The position numbers and the translations under genes are program-made. 64,000 nucleotides of DNA, from NCBI RefSeq assembly GCF_030253575.1, contig NC_080568.1:28540001-28604000 (forward strand). The letters run 5' to 3'. Each line of letters opens with the position of its first letter. Position 1 is the first letter of the stretch. The stretch comes from Rhododendron vialii (taxonomy: Eukaryota > Streptophyta > Magnoliopsida > Ericales > Ericaceae). The notes beneath the pieces were generated by a model. That model searched no databases. It saw nothing but the letters and a program-made list of their open reading frames with translations, and was not told the origin of the DNA. This document shows, piece after piece, positions 23,105 through 34,173 of the stretch.

Positions 23105-23305
23105 TCGGTGCTGTGCATTGAGGTGCATATATAGTACCATGCTGCACACCTCCGAGCAGTCGGATCGTGCATTCGACGGCTCGGATCTCATCTCAGCAAT
23201 GAACGGCTTCCGATCGTCTGAGATGAGATCCAAGCCGTCGAATGCAAGATCCGACGGCTCGGAGGTGTGCAGCACGGTGCTGCACACACCACTGCATAGC
23301 ATCAT
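23105..23305. mobile_element. GC-rich foldback element
   Basis: The arm starting ACCATGCTGCACACCTCCGA (23136) is repeated inverted ending at 23278, through GCATTCGACGGCTCGGATCT and CATCTCA, around a loop of about 23 bases. Weaker pairing extends outward to about 23105 and 23305 (GGTGCTGTGCATTGAGGTG against GATGCTATGCAGTGGTGTG). Confidence 0.7.
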
Positions 23306-24860
23306 CCCCCAATTCAGAACCTAGCTAGTATCTCTTTTTGTCTAACAAGATGCATGTATGCATACATACATCTTAATCAAGGTTGTGAATACCGTTCCGT
23401 ATGTACTGAATTGACGAGAAAATGGTACCATGACCCTCTAATACTCTCCCGGTCCCAATACCGGATCTTACCGGTCGATACCAGCGGTTTCAGCAAATAC
23501 CAGGCGAGATGAGCATACTGGAAATTTTGGGCCTTAAGCTAAAAAGTTTCACTTTTTGCATTTTTCTAGTTTAAAATTGGATATTTTTTAAAATATTTGA
23601 TTAAAAGTAATTTTTTTTTTGATTTTCTGATTTCTTTCATCGAAATGAATCAACAATTCACCAAAATTTGATACAAAACTAATAAATGCGATTTTTTTAA
23701 AATAAGGACAAAACTTTTCAAAAAGTCCTAAAAGTTAAGTAGAACTCAACCTTAGTTTCATTTGCTTTATTTTCAGTTTTTAAATCTCAAATTCTTTTCG
23801 AAGAACATAGTACCCTATGGATGCATACTTGGCATTTTTGAAGAGAGTGAAAAATATACAAGGTTACACATATTTGCTAGGAAAAAATTTCTTGTTGGAG
23901 AGAGAAACAATGTGAAAGCTTATATACTTTGAAAAGAAAATTGAATTATTATGAGATTAAAGATAGGCATGTTTATTTGAGACGTCATGATACGAGATTA
24001 TTTGGGCTACAAGATCCACCAAACGTCATGATCTGGGATTATTTTTGTGCTATAAGATCCAACGAGCAAGATTTGATAAGTAGTCAACAAATTGACATTG
24101 ATTTATGAACAGATTTTTTTCTTTAATTCGAGCTCGTTTCACTAATTTTTTAATTTCTTTAATCGAAGCAGCTACAGAAGCTCGTCAATACTAACAGCTA
24201 GTGACGAGTTTGCTGCCTCACAGTTGAGTACTATTCCTTTATCTTTTAGTTATCCTTTAAACCAAACGTGTCTTTGCAATATACATTAAAGTCTATGCCC
24301 ACCGCTTAACATTCACTGCTCCTCCACCGCTCTCAATCTCACCGTCTGAAAGTGTTTTGGACGGTCCGGATTTTAAAAACTCTTCCATTTCCTAGATTTT
24401 TTTTAAAAAAATCCGAACCATTGATTATCGAGATGGACAGTGAAATGTTGAACAGTGAATGCTGAGCAGTGAGCGTAGTCTTACTTTACAATATACAAGT
24501 CGGTTTTCAGAAAACTTTTTAAGTGCAATACATTGCAATTGCAACGCTAATTAAATTCACTTAACAGCCTCATTAATGGCACCTAGTCCTCGGATTAGAA
24601 ACAAGGGCAAAAGAGGTAAATTTCGAACTAATTTCCAAGGGCGGAGCCCATTATTTGCGGACCACGGAATTACCCAAACGACACCGTCGCTTAGATCCTA
24701 AATATCTCCCCCTAACGCTGTCGTTTTCTCCTTTCTTGCCTTTGTCGTCAATAGCACAGCCGTTCCCTAAATGACCCTACTCGATCCCGAAATTAGCGTC
24801 GCCCAAAGAGGACACGCAGTAAATTAGGTCGAAACTAGGGGCACAATCGTAAGTCAAGGG
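23306..24860. other. Intergenic, decayed repeats
   Basis: Holds a repeat rich in ATACCG/CCGGT motifs at 23380-23525, a decayed palindrome at 23540-23710, and at 24300-24480 a weak inverted pair (CACCGCTTAACATTCACTGC against GAGCAGTGAATG-like sequence) around a GGACGGTCCGGATTTT core. No gene seen. Confidence 0.5.
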
Positions 24861-24869
24861 TTATATATA
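24861..24869 (+). promoter_or_regulatory. TATA box of the RING gene
   Basis: TTATATATAG lies about 165 bases upstream of the ATG at 25029, ahead of a CT-rich leader at 24945-24985. Position and sequence fit a plant core promoter. Confidence 0.6.
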
Positions 24870-25028
24870 GTCTGGGTAAAGGGTTTCGTTTTCTAGCGTC
24901 ACAGAAGGAAAAGAGGCAGGCGAAGGCAGAAAGGAGTTTCCGTTATCCTCTCTCTCTCTCTTCCAGTTTCTCTCTCTCTCTATCTAGCTCTGTATCCCTC
25001 GCGATCGTAACTGAAGTTTTCGACAGCT

Positions 25029-26655
25029 ATGGTTACTGATTCGACCACCAACGCATCGATTCCCATGGCCGCATCCAACTCCAAGGATTTCGCCAAGAAA
25101 AAGAGGGTAAATCTCTCTCTATTCGATTTTTGTTCTTAATTGCATTATAATTCACTAGGTTTTGTATCATCGGATTGGAAAAGAAATTAATTTTCGTTGA
25201 TTGTCATGTTTTTCAATTTCTTTTGGGGGTTTTTTCAGGTGAATAGGTCTGCCAAATTGAAGCAGTGCAAGCTTGATGCTCGTCGTGAGCAGTGGCTTTC
25301 GCAAGGTATTTTAAAGATCTCTCGTTTTCTCTCTTTGGATTAAAATCTGAATACTCTAATGCACTGATAAGTTAAAACTAACACGCAGCCACACACATAT
25401 ATGCACACATATATATAGAGATATTTTTGGGATAATCGGGTTTCACGAGAAATATCGTGATTTGGGCGTTTTGGATTTATCTTTGAAAAAGAATCGATTT
25501 GAGGCCTGGATAAGGACGATTTTTCAACAATAATAAAAATTACTAAGACCGGAGCTAATAATTATGAAACAATTGGTAGAAGTTTTTATTTATTTTTTAT
25601 TCTAAGATAGGTTTGTTCATGTATGCGTGTGGTAAGTTTGGGGTCAGATCTCCTCCTGTTTTCATGGATCAGTTTGGTTCAGTTTGGGATCCACGCACAG
25701 ACGATCTGAACTGAATCAGTCTGGTGCATGAATCTTGAACTGGGTTTGTATTTTGGTAGTTTTTCATATATTTTGATAGTTGTGTTATGTGATTTGGGAT
25801 GTATGTGTCTATTGAGCAGTGAAGAACAAGGGGGGATTTGGTGATTCGTCGGGTCATCCACCATGCAGTGAGAGTCAGTTGTCGATGGAGAATTTAGAGG
25901 TAAAGCCCAGAGGCGAAAAGGAGGGAGGGTCGATATACCACCATTACAGTGATTCTGATTCGGCTTCCAACAGCCCCACAAGTCACACCAGTAGCGTATT
26001 GGGCAGTAGTAGTAATGTGTCTGGAACGATTTTTACTGGTAGCGGCGGTAGCAGCAGCAGTAGTGGGGGAAGTTGCTCTGGAAGCGTTACCGGTGAGGAT
26101 GAAGACGATGATGGGTGCTTGGATGACTGGGAGGCGGTTGCCGATGCTTTAGCGGTGACTAATGAGAAGCAGGAGCAAGATAAACACAGTTTTGATAATC
26201 AAAGTGTGGTTCCATCAGTTTCTCCGCCAGAACTAAAGCCCGAGGAGCGAGTAGAAGGGAATGTACAGAAGGGTCAACCCAATTGCAGGGCTTGGAAGCC
26301 TGATGATGCTTTTCGCCCTCAAACTCTGCCCAATCTGTCGAAGCAGCTCAGTTTCCCTATGAAGTCGGGCAGGCAATACGGTTGTCCATGGGGATGTAAG
26401 AATGTTGTATCAGTGCCAACTACTTGTCCCATATGCTGTGAAGATTTGGACTATACGGACTCTAGGTTTCTCCCTTGCTCTTGTGGGTTCAGGCTTTGCC
26501 TTTTCTGCCACAAGAGGATTCTTGAAGACGATGGGCGTTGTCCTGGATGCAGGAAGCAATATGACGATGAACCCATCAAGGGCGAGGCAACAATAGATGG
26601 AGGCAGTCTGACATTCAAGTTGGGTCGCTCTTGTAGCATGATCACGAGGTCTTAG
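25029..26655 (+). CDS. RING finger protein, CNOT4-type C4C4 RING
   Basis: Exons 25029-25106, 25239-25305 and 25820-26655 join in phase to give 326 residues. The N-terminus is Lys-rich (DFAKKKRVNRSAKLKQCKLD, then ARREQWLSQ). The middle is low-complexity Ser/Gly followed by an acidic patch (GEDEDDDGCLDDWEAVADAL). The C-terminus, residues about 251-297, has CPICCEDLDYTDSRFLPCSC, then LCLFCHKRILEDDGRCPGCR, the eight-cysteine pattern of the NOT4/CNOT4 RING, which recruits E2 enzymes for ubiquitin transfer. The RRM found in true CNOT4 is absent, so this is a stand-alone plant relative, not the CCR4-NOT subunit itself. The start is the first ATG after the leader; a second in-frame ATG follows at codon 13. 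A TATA box and a CT-rich leader lie upstream. Confidence 0.88.
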
Positions 26656-27700
26656 AAAGATTCTCTGTTTTTGCCTCACTAGTATGCTGGGTCTCTCTAT
26701 TTTCACATGTCTTGCGTGTTTTCTTATCATTGGACTCTGATTTCATAGTCTTAGATGTGGGTAATGGGCATAGGGATGTGGTTTTGAAGCACCCGGATTT
26801 AGGCTGGTTCTTTGTTTGAGTTAGGGCAACATATGTCTGGTAATGTGCTGATGTAGAAGACGTTGTGGGTATGTGAATAGATAAGGTGGTATATAAATTT
26901 AATACATGAAATTTGATTTGAATACTTTTTTTGTTGTTCTTTCTCTTTTAATATGTGAATCTTTTCTATTGTAGAGTTTTTCCACTATATGGCTGAAAAT
27001 ATGATATTCGTTCCTTCACACGGGATAGGGTCTCAATTCCTTTTTTCTGGCATCCCTTGCTATTAACAGTATTATGAACTCCGGATTTGAATGGGGTACT
27101 TGTATTGCAAAAATTATCAACATTTAAAGACCAAATGTTCAGAAATGCTTGTTGATAAATCTCCTTGATCAATTGCTGAAACTTTCAATTCGATAGCAAT
27201 GTATCACGTGCATATTGAGCATTGGTTTGAGACGATTCTTTGGGCTCAGTATTGACCGCTCTTTATTTGAGGCCTCTTTTTTGGAGAATAGGCTTATAGC
27301 AGGCTAAGGCATGCTGCTCCTTGCATGTTTTAGGAGACTCGTGTTTATCATCATATTGTTGTCTCCTGTTAGGCACGCCACAAGTGACTAGTGCTATCTA
27401 ACACTCTTATAGTCTGTTGCATATTGTGTGGACTAGTTGAGCCTGAAGCAATAGTCTAGTGTAGATGTTAATGTGATGTATAGTTTTACTGAGAACCTGC
27501 CTTGTTAAAACTTTTATGTGTGTTCTTTCAGGATCTATAAACTACGGGATTGCTTTATTAAATAAGCTGCCACATATACAATCAATTTGTTCGCATGCAA
27601 CCAACCTGCCTAAACTATGCCATTTCGTTGCGTCAATATGCAGTCTACTTGAGTCTGTAACTAATATGGTACCTCATAGTTGACTCTAGTACAGTCCACC
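26656..27700. other. 3' flank of the RING gene
   Basis: Likely 3' UTR up to about 26930, then AT-rich intergenic sequence. Nothing coding seen. Confidence 0.5.
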
Positions 27701-27733
27701 CACTTAGTAATGTAGCCACTCCAAGAATTTTCC

Positions 27734-27922
27734 TCATTGTATTTGGGAGTGTGTCGTGGTGTCCTTCCCTATCCTTGACTTCTCCATCATGTGATCAACA
27801 TATATCTCTACCACTTTGTACACCATGCTGTGTAGTAGTGTGGTGGTCATCCTCTTATACGTGGCTCTGGCATTTTTTAGCCCAAAAGGCACAACTCCGT
27901 AGCAGTAACGAATCAAACACAA
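27734..27922 (-). pseudogene. Ty3/Gypsy reverse transcriptase relic
   Basis: The minus frame reads RYCYGVVPFGLKNARATYKR, then a stretch ending VYKVVEIYVDHMMEKS. This matches the plant Gypsy RT block (PFGLKNAGATYQR, then YVDD). The catalytic YVDD is YVDH here and the frame closes after about 62 codons, with a stop just upstream in the same frame. No LTRs were recognised around it. A dead fragment. Confidence 0.75.
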
Positions 27923-30681
27923 TGATGAATGTCATGGCCATGATATTGCTGGACAGTTCAATATATCTTAGGGTCGTGATCAGCTCGGTATTGAGTTGCA
28001 TCAATGTTTCGCATGCGTATTTTTTTGGTAAATAATACGTAGCATGCGTTGTTTTCCGTTTTTGTTGCAGACCTCCTTTTCCTATAAGCTAGCATTTTAT
28101 TGAAACCTGATTACTTCACTTTTATTGGGGCTTTCTTTATATGGAACCTGTCTAAGAAGTGGTGGATGCGGCGCTCAACACAAATATTACATAGGTTGCC
28201 CGTTTCATGACTTGTGCGTGCATCCTAATTCCTAGGGTAGCATCCCACGATACTACCGTGAAGAGAGTACATTCAAAAGCCTATGAAGTGTCGGATCGCT
28301 TGAAGGCTCGACATGAAGACATCTTTTGACAAGGCATGGACCAAGAAGACCAATCCTAGGCCTAGAAAGCTTGAGTTTTGTCAACTTTGCCAACGATGGT
28401 ATGATCGTGGTTGACTGGGTTCACAGCTAGATAATGCGAGAGTTTAAGTCCCAGACTTGGGTCAACCAAGGTGAATTTATCAAAGAGTCCCTTGAAGTCC
28501 AACTTAGGAAAATTGGAAAGACCTGCTATTTGGTATCTTGAAAGAAGGCACTTGGAGTGCCCAAACTGACAATACCTAACAGTTGTTGTTTAGAAACAAA
28601 TAAAGAATTTTGGCACAAAATTTAACTCAAGTTTACGCACGTCGCACAGTGAGAATAGCTCAACATACCAGAGTAGAGATGAATTAGGGGACAAAGTTGA
28701 ATCAACTTGAAAATTTTGGTTTGTCCCATTTGGAAACCTTTTGTATTTGCTAATTGCAGTGACGGTTTGGAGCAGTGGTTTTCATATTTCTTATATTATC
28801 CATGGGATGAGCAGTAGTCTGATACCTATGGGCATATGTTTCCCTTGAAATAGGGACGTACCAAATGGTAAGCTATGTTATTCAAAACCTTCGAAGTATC
28901 CGGTACCTTTCGGTTATGCTAGGTCACATGCGTCACATATTTATGGAAGTAAGAATGTAACATTTCTTGGTTGACATGATGCATTTAGAGTAGATGTTTT
29001 GGTAGATGAAGAATACTCTTTTAGTAATTTTGTTATATCTCTTTGAAGAAAATCATGGAGACTAAAGCAGAATTTGTTCCAACGATTTAAAATTTTGTGG
29101 ATGACGGATCCTCACCTTTTTGTAGATGTGTTCCATCTGTGTATCTATATTTCATAGGCTTTCTACAAGCTCTTAAAATTACTACCTTATACCTAAATCT
29201 GTGTCTCACCATTCTCGGACTCGTTCTTATGAACTCTAATTTCAATATGGTCAAGAATCCACAAACGTATCCTGGTCACCTATATTCTACGTTTTGAGAA
29301 TTTTCCTTATCATTGTATCTCTATCTTGCCCTCCCTGTGTCCTGTATGCATATCTGTGCTTCATAGGTTTCGTTCTTCCACTTCTAATGGATGCGCCAGA
29401 TCCTCCTCCTGCATTAGGATGGCTTGTGGGGAGTTTTTGTTGTTCATTCTGCAGTTTGCAGCCTTCATCTGCCTCACTGACATATGAACTTTGATATTCA
29501 TGTAAGGAAATCTCCATTGGCTTAAGGGTTTCCTTGTTTTTTCATGCTGTTTGTGAACATTTAATGAGCTGAAAATGCCTCTTGTCTTTAGCAATATTAC
29601 TGCATTTAACAAGGATTGTAGTGGCATTACCTGACATCTCGTGCCTCAATGGTTCTTAAACTATCAAGTGAGAACATTATTAATCATGTTGTTGTCAACT
29701 ACATTTGGTATGTATCTGGGAGGTTCTCTGTCTTTGAGTTGTGTACTATTGTTGCAAACGTTTTGTGGTCTTTCTACTAGGTTTAGTTCTCTTATGGGTT
29801 GTGTCTGTTCAAGCTTTACCTCCCTTGCACATTTTATTCATGTGATGTTAGCTGCTCTTGGGCCAGCACGGGTTTGGGGGATGATGTCATTACCTGATTT
29901 CGTTAAGCTGTGGTTCCAATTTTCTTATGTTGATCAAGGTTCCATGAACAGGAATTTTTGCTGCAAACAGAGTACAATGCCTTGTCATGATTTTTTTTGT
30001 CCTTATGATGGTGCTTGGTGTTGTTCTACTTGGTTTAGTTTCTCTTATGTTGTTCTTCTTTGCGAATTTTATGCTTGTTCTGTTCTTTGAGGAAGCCCGA
30101 GTTTTGGACAGTGTCATTTCCCTGATGTTATTCTTGTAGCTTGGTTTCTAGTTCTTGTGTCCAGGAGCTGATTCTGTTGTTTCTGTATGATGCAAGCTGT
30201 AGTCTCTTTGTTTTGTGGATGCTGTTAACCATGAGTGGGTTCGATGGGTAGCCATTCTTTCTAATGCATATTCTCCAGTCATTTTACTTTTAATTGAGTA
30301 GTGATATGCAGCTTCTTTTATGAGCGTACTATTCCCACTTCTGGGTTGGGTTGGGTTGGGTACATAACCCTTTCTTTCTCATGCATGTTTTCCAGTCATT
30401 AAAATATGATTTTAGTTACATTGGTCTGTTCCAACAAGTGTAAAAGTACTTCTATTCCTTTGCCTCTTTCTGCTTTTTCTCTGTTTTCTATGCAGATTTT
30501 AGGCATTGTCTCAGGAAGTTTTCTCTTTCTGATTACATATGAACTTGTAACTTGGGGACTATATCCGTCATCTCCCAGTAACCTGAATGATTGGGTTAGG
30601 AATTGCTGGACATCAATATTTTCATGTGAAAGCATACTGAATGCCTGATGATGTCCTGGGACTGTACTGAGCGGATGCCTT

Positions 30682-30685
<4 letters not shown>

Positions 30686-30749
<64 letters not shown>
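30686..30749. repeat. (CT)n microsatellite
   Basis: About 32 CT dinucleotides, followed by a short GT-rich run. Confidence 0.95.
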
Positions 30750-30751
<2 letters not shown>

Positions 30752-31566
30752 CGTGTGTGTGTGGGTGCGCAGGCATGTGTGTGGCTAAAAACCTGTCTCT
30801 TAGGTTTTGGGAGTCTCTATACCTCGGAAATTGTTGTCTGATTAATATGATAACTTCTGCAGTACATAGTAGGATATAGGCATGCTGAATATTAACTTGG
30901 ATGTTGCTTTTTTACTATCTCCTTAAATTGTTGCGAGTTCTTTAGAAACAGCAGATATTCGTTTGACTAATCTTTTGTTTAAATAAAAAAGATGGATAGA
31001 GGCAACTACTGTGTTCTTAGAAAAACCTACTTTGTGGATGCTGGATGGGGGCCTAGAAGGGCAATAGGGTAGAGTTGCCAGTTCCAACATAAACATGTCA
31101 TCGAAGGAGAATAACATCTGGAGCTCAGCGGAAGTTGCAAATGTTATATCGGTTGCTCATAAGCCCCACAACGAAAGGGTTTTTTTGTTGGCGGGGTTCT
31201 TTTTTTATTTTACTTTTTCTGTAGGCGAAGTTAACTTCTATGCTGGCAAGAGTGTCTTTTCCACTTGTTGGTAAATGCTTGATTAAACCTAGAGAACATT
31301 TCTGCCATCACTCTGTTGACCTGTTTGTCAGTACATTTTTTTTCAAAGAATACATCTCTCTCATGTGCAGGATTTCTCTTTTATCTCTTCAACTTAGTGG
31401 TTGTCACTTATCCGTTTTCTCCACTTTGGCTAAAAACGGGGTTCTGAGCTGGATCATTACTCAAATTTTCAGCATTGTCATTTTCGTCTTAGCTTTACCT
31501 GAGTCTAATTCTTGTAAGAATCTACTCTTGTTAGTTTCTTGTTTTTTTCCTTGTGTGTCTCTGCAG

Positions 31567-31635
31567 CAGCACAAAAGACCCAACCTGGCTCATGGTCTAC
31601 AATTCCAACCACAGACTGGTTTATTTTCTCACCAG
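31567..31635 (+). other. Exon-like orphan segment
   Basis: A polypyrimidine tract and CTGCAG precede 69 bases open in one frame (QHKRPNLAHGLQFQPQTGLF...), ending in CACCAG/GTAATC. Both splice signals are good, but no partner exon or family was recognised. Could be part of a long non-coding transcript or chance. Confidence 0.2.
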
Positions 31636-33957
31636 GTAATCATCTCTCTCTCTCTCACACACACACACACTCTTTCACATGTACTCTTAGCAATTGTGAA
31701 CATCATTGTTACTTTTGCCACATATTCTGATGCCTATTAAGTGGATTTCTTGCACCTGTTGGTTGCTGGGATTTACCAAGCGTCACAGAATTCTATTAAC
31801 TACCTCTAGTGCAGACTTCCATTATGCCTTGTATTTGACCATGAAAATTTATTGTTCATCTAGATTGATTTGATTTTGACATTAACATAGTCCTACAATT
31901 TGATCTCCAACTTCCATGTCTAATCCACGGTCTGTTTGCCTGTCCTTGTAAAGTATGTCATCAGATTAGAACCTTGCATTCTTCTCAAGTTTTCTGAAAC
32001 TTGAGTATCACTCAACTTTTTGCAATAAGAGGATTTACTTCAAGCTAGTTTCTGGCAGGTTCACAACCAAACATTTCTGGAAAGCAGTAAATAAATAGGG
32101 GATGGAATACATGTTGCGTCGTCCTGAAGAGGTTACACTAATTAAATAGCTTCAGTAACCAGGCTATTCATTTTAGCAACTTTTATCTTTTAACCAACAT
32201 TTCAATTCGCTTTTCAGATACATGTCACATGTTGTCTTTATGATTATAGCCTTTGATTGCGGTAAAAATTGTTTATGGTAGTGGAATATAAATATGTTCA
32301 TGTTCCCTGCCTCTTTATAGTTCCCCACTCGGAGTGTTTCTGTATTAATCAATTTCTATTGCTGTGTAGCGGTCTTCAGAAACTATCCTCTGACTCGCTA
32401 GAAAATAGAACTTACTCTTCCGAGTGATAAACATCTAGTCAAAGTTGTCAAACTAAGTATTATTTCTTCAATCATTCATACAAAATAAATCACTCACCAA
32501 AATTCCATTTTCTCTAGACTTCTACTTAACATGTTGATCTTTTGGAAAAGCTCTGGGGTCGCTTTGAATAGCTAAAATACCGTCTCGGTACGCAAGTGTA
32601 CCATGTTTCAAAATGTGCTCTACCAAAAGGTAGTTCGCTAGGGTATTTGCATGTTCCGTGAACTTTCTTAATGTTCTTTAGCAAAACAAGATAATTTGCT
32701 GCTTGTTTTCTTTTGGTTTTGGTTGGTTACAATTTCAAAGATGTTTGCTTGATCTTTGGTTTTGTATTTGTAGTTTGCTTTTGTTTAGTGAAATGACAGT
32801 CATGCTGCTGCTTTAAGTTGTAAGATTAAGATAGCAGAGGAAATTTTAGTAACTCAACCATTGTAAAAGCATATTTAACACAGTGGTTAGGTCAGTTCTG
32901 GTCTCCAGGGTTACTGTGTCCTATCTGAGTTCCATTGTAACTGAGGACCTATATGTTTATGTGACGATCGTTTATTTGTATACTGTATCTTGTAAGTTAC
33001 TGTAGCAACGTGTAGGTTTTATACTTATTTAACAACTCACAGGTTGTGAGTTGGTGCAATGAAACGTTGTATTGTGCTACTTTGGGTCGCATGAAATTGT
33101 CTCTCCACAAAATAAGTGAGGTATGCTTGCATACTTGTTACCTCCCATAGATATCACGGTACTCGTGTTTATTCTAGATACTCCTATTTGAAAGATTTTT
33201 CTGTTTCATCTTCGCCGGGACTGCCACCCTGTGGTATTACAATTTTGTGAAAATTCCAACTCCAACACTTGTATGGAATTGATGCCATATCCAGTATATA
33301 AGTAATAAGTAGATCATATTGTTCATATATTTACGTGCATTTGTACGCATTTACATATATACATGATCTTTCAAGTGGCCAGCGGTGAGCTAGGAAAGGT
33401 AATAGAAAGCTACGTTGTGTATATCACCATCTATGTTTATGTATCGACAATATAAATGTTTCACAACATCCAGAGTCAGGGAGGCTGCAGGATTTTAGAT
33501 TGGCGGTGACAAATCTTTACACAAACTTTTACATGCAAAACATTGTATAGAATGAAGATATTTATTTTGGTTTGCACAAGATGGATTTGCAAACAAACCC
33601 CCCCTGCGCGACGTAAAAAGTACTAGCTTATTATGCATGAGATGCATTGTAGACATAACAGTTACTAGAACTTTCGAATTCTGGTTTTTATAGGTTACTT
33701 GCTCGTTGTTGTGATGCTATCTTGTCTCCTTTTAATCTCTGTAAACTTGCTCTGTGATTGATAAATCTTTTCTTGTAGCTGTTGGGAATGTTGTTCAGTA
33801 GTTATCTTAGCTTTGCTTTCTGTTTCTGGGTTCCTTCCATAGCTCTGATTTCTCATATGGAGAACCATGAGTACTACGGAGTATTTTATTTCACACCACC
33901 TTCATTTGCACCCGTCACCGTTGTCGGCTTCATCTTTAACTCTGTAGATTTGTACCA

Positions 33958-34173
33958 CTAAAAAACAGTTCCTCGTGGGTTCGAGTCCTACCTTGTGCTC
34001 ACTTTTCTATAGTTTAATACGATTCGTGTGCTTGGGCCGTCGGTGTCAAAATGAGCTGACCTTATTATAGTTTAATGCGATTGGTGCGCTTGGACCGCTG
34101 GCGCACTAATCGTATTACTGTAGTAAATTGAATGCAAGGTCGGACCTGAACCCGCAAGGAACTGATTTTAGGG
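33958..34173. mobile_element. Foldback MITE with internal direct repeat
   Basis: CAGTTCCTCGTGGGTTCGAG at the left faces CAGTTCCTTGCGGGTTCAGG when the right end is reverse-complemented, both continuing to ACCTTG. Inside, a run starting TATAGTTTAATRCGATT occurs twice, about 58 bases apart. No coding content. Confidence 0.6.

Larger units (their letters stand above)
27923..33955. other. Gene-poor stretch
   Basis: No gene could be supported. Contains two related ~300-base segments around 29740-30150, a (CT)n tract at 30686-30749, repeats of CTTCATAGG/GTATC type at 29090-29390, and one exon-like segment at 31567-31635. The open frames here lack recognisable protein motifs. Confidence 0.45.

Noticed and set aside
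29641-30090. 149-residue hydrophobic open frame, plus strand
   Set aside because: Cys/Phe/Leu-rich from T-rich sequence, no family motif and no splice context. Left as non-coding.
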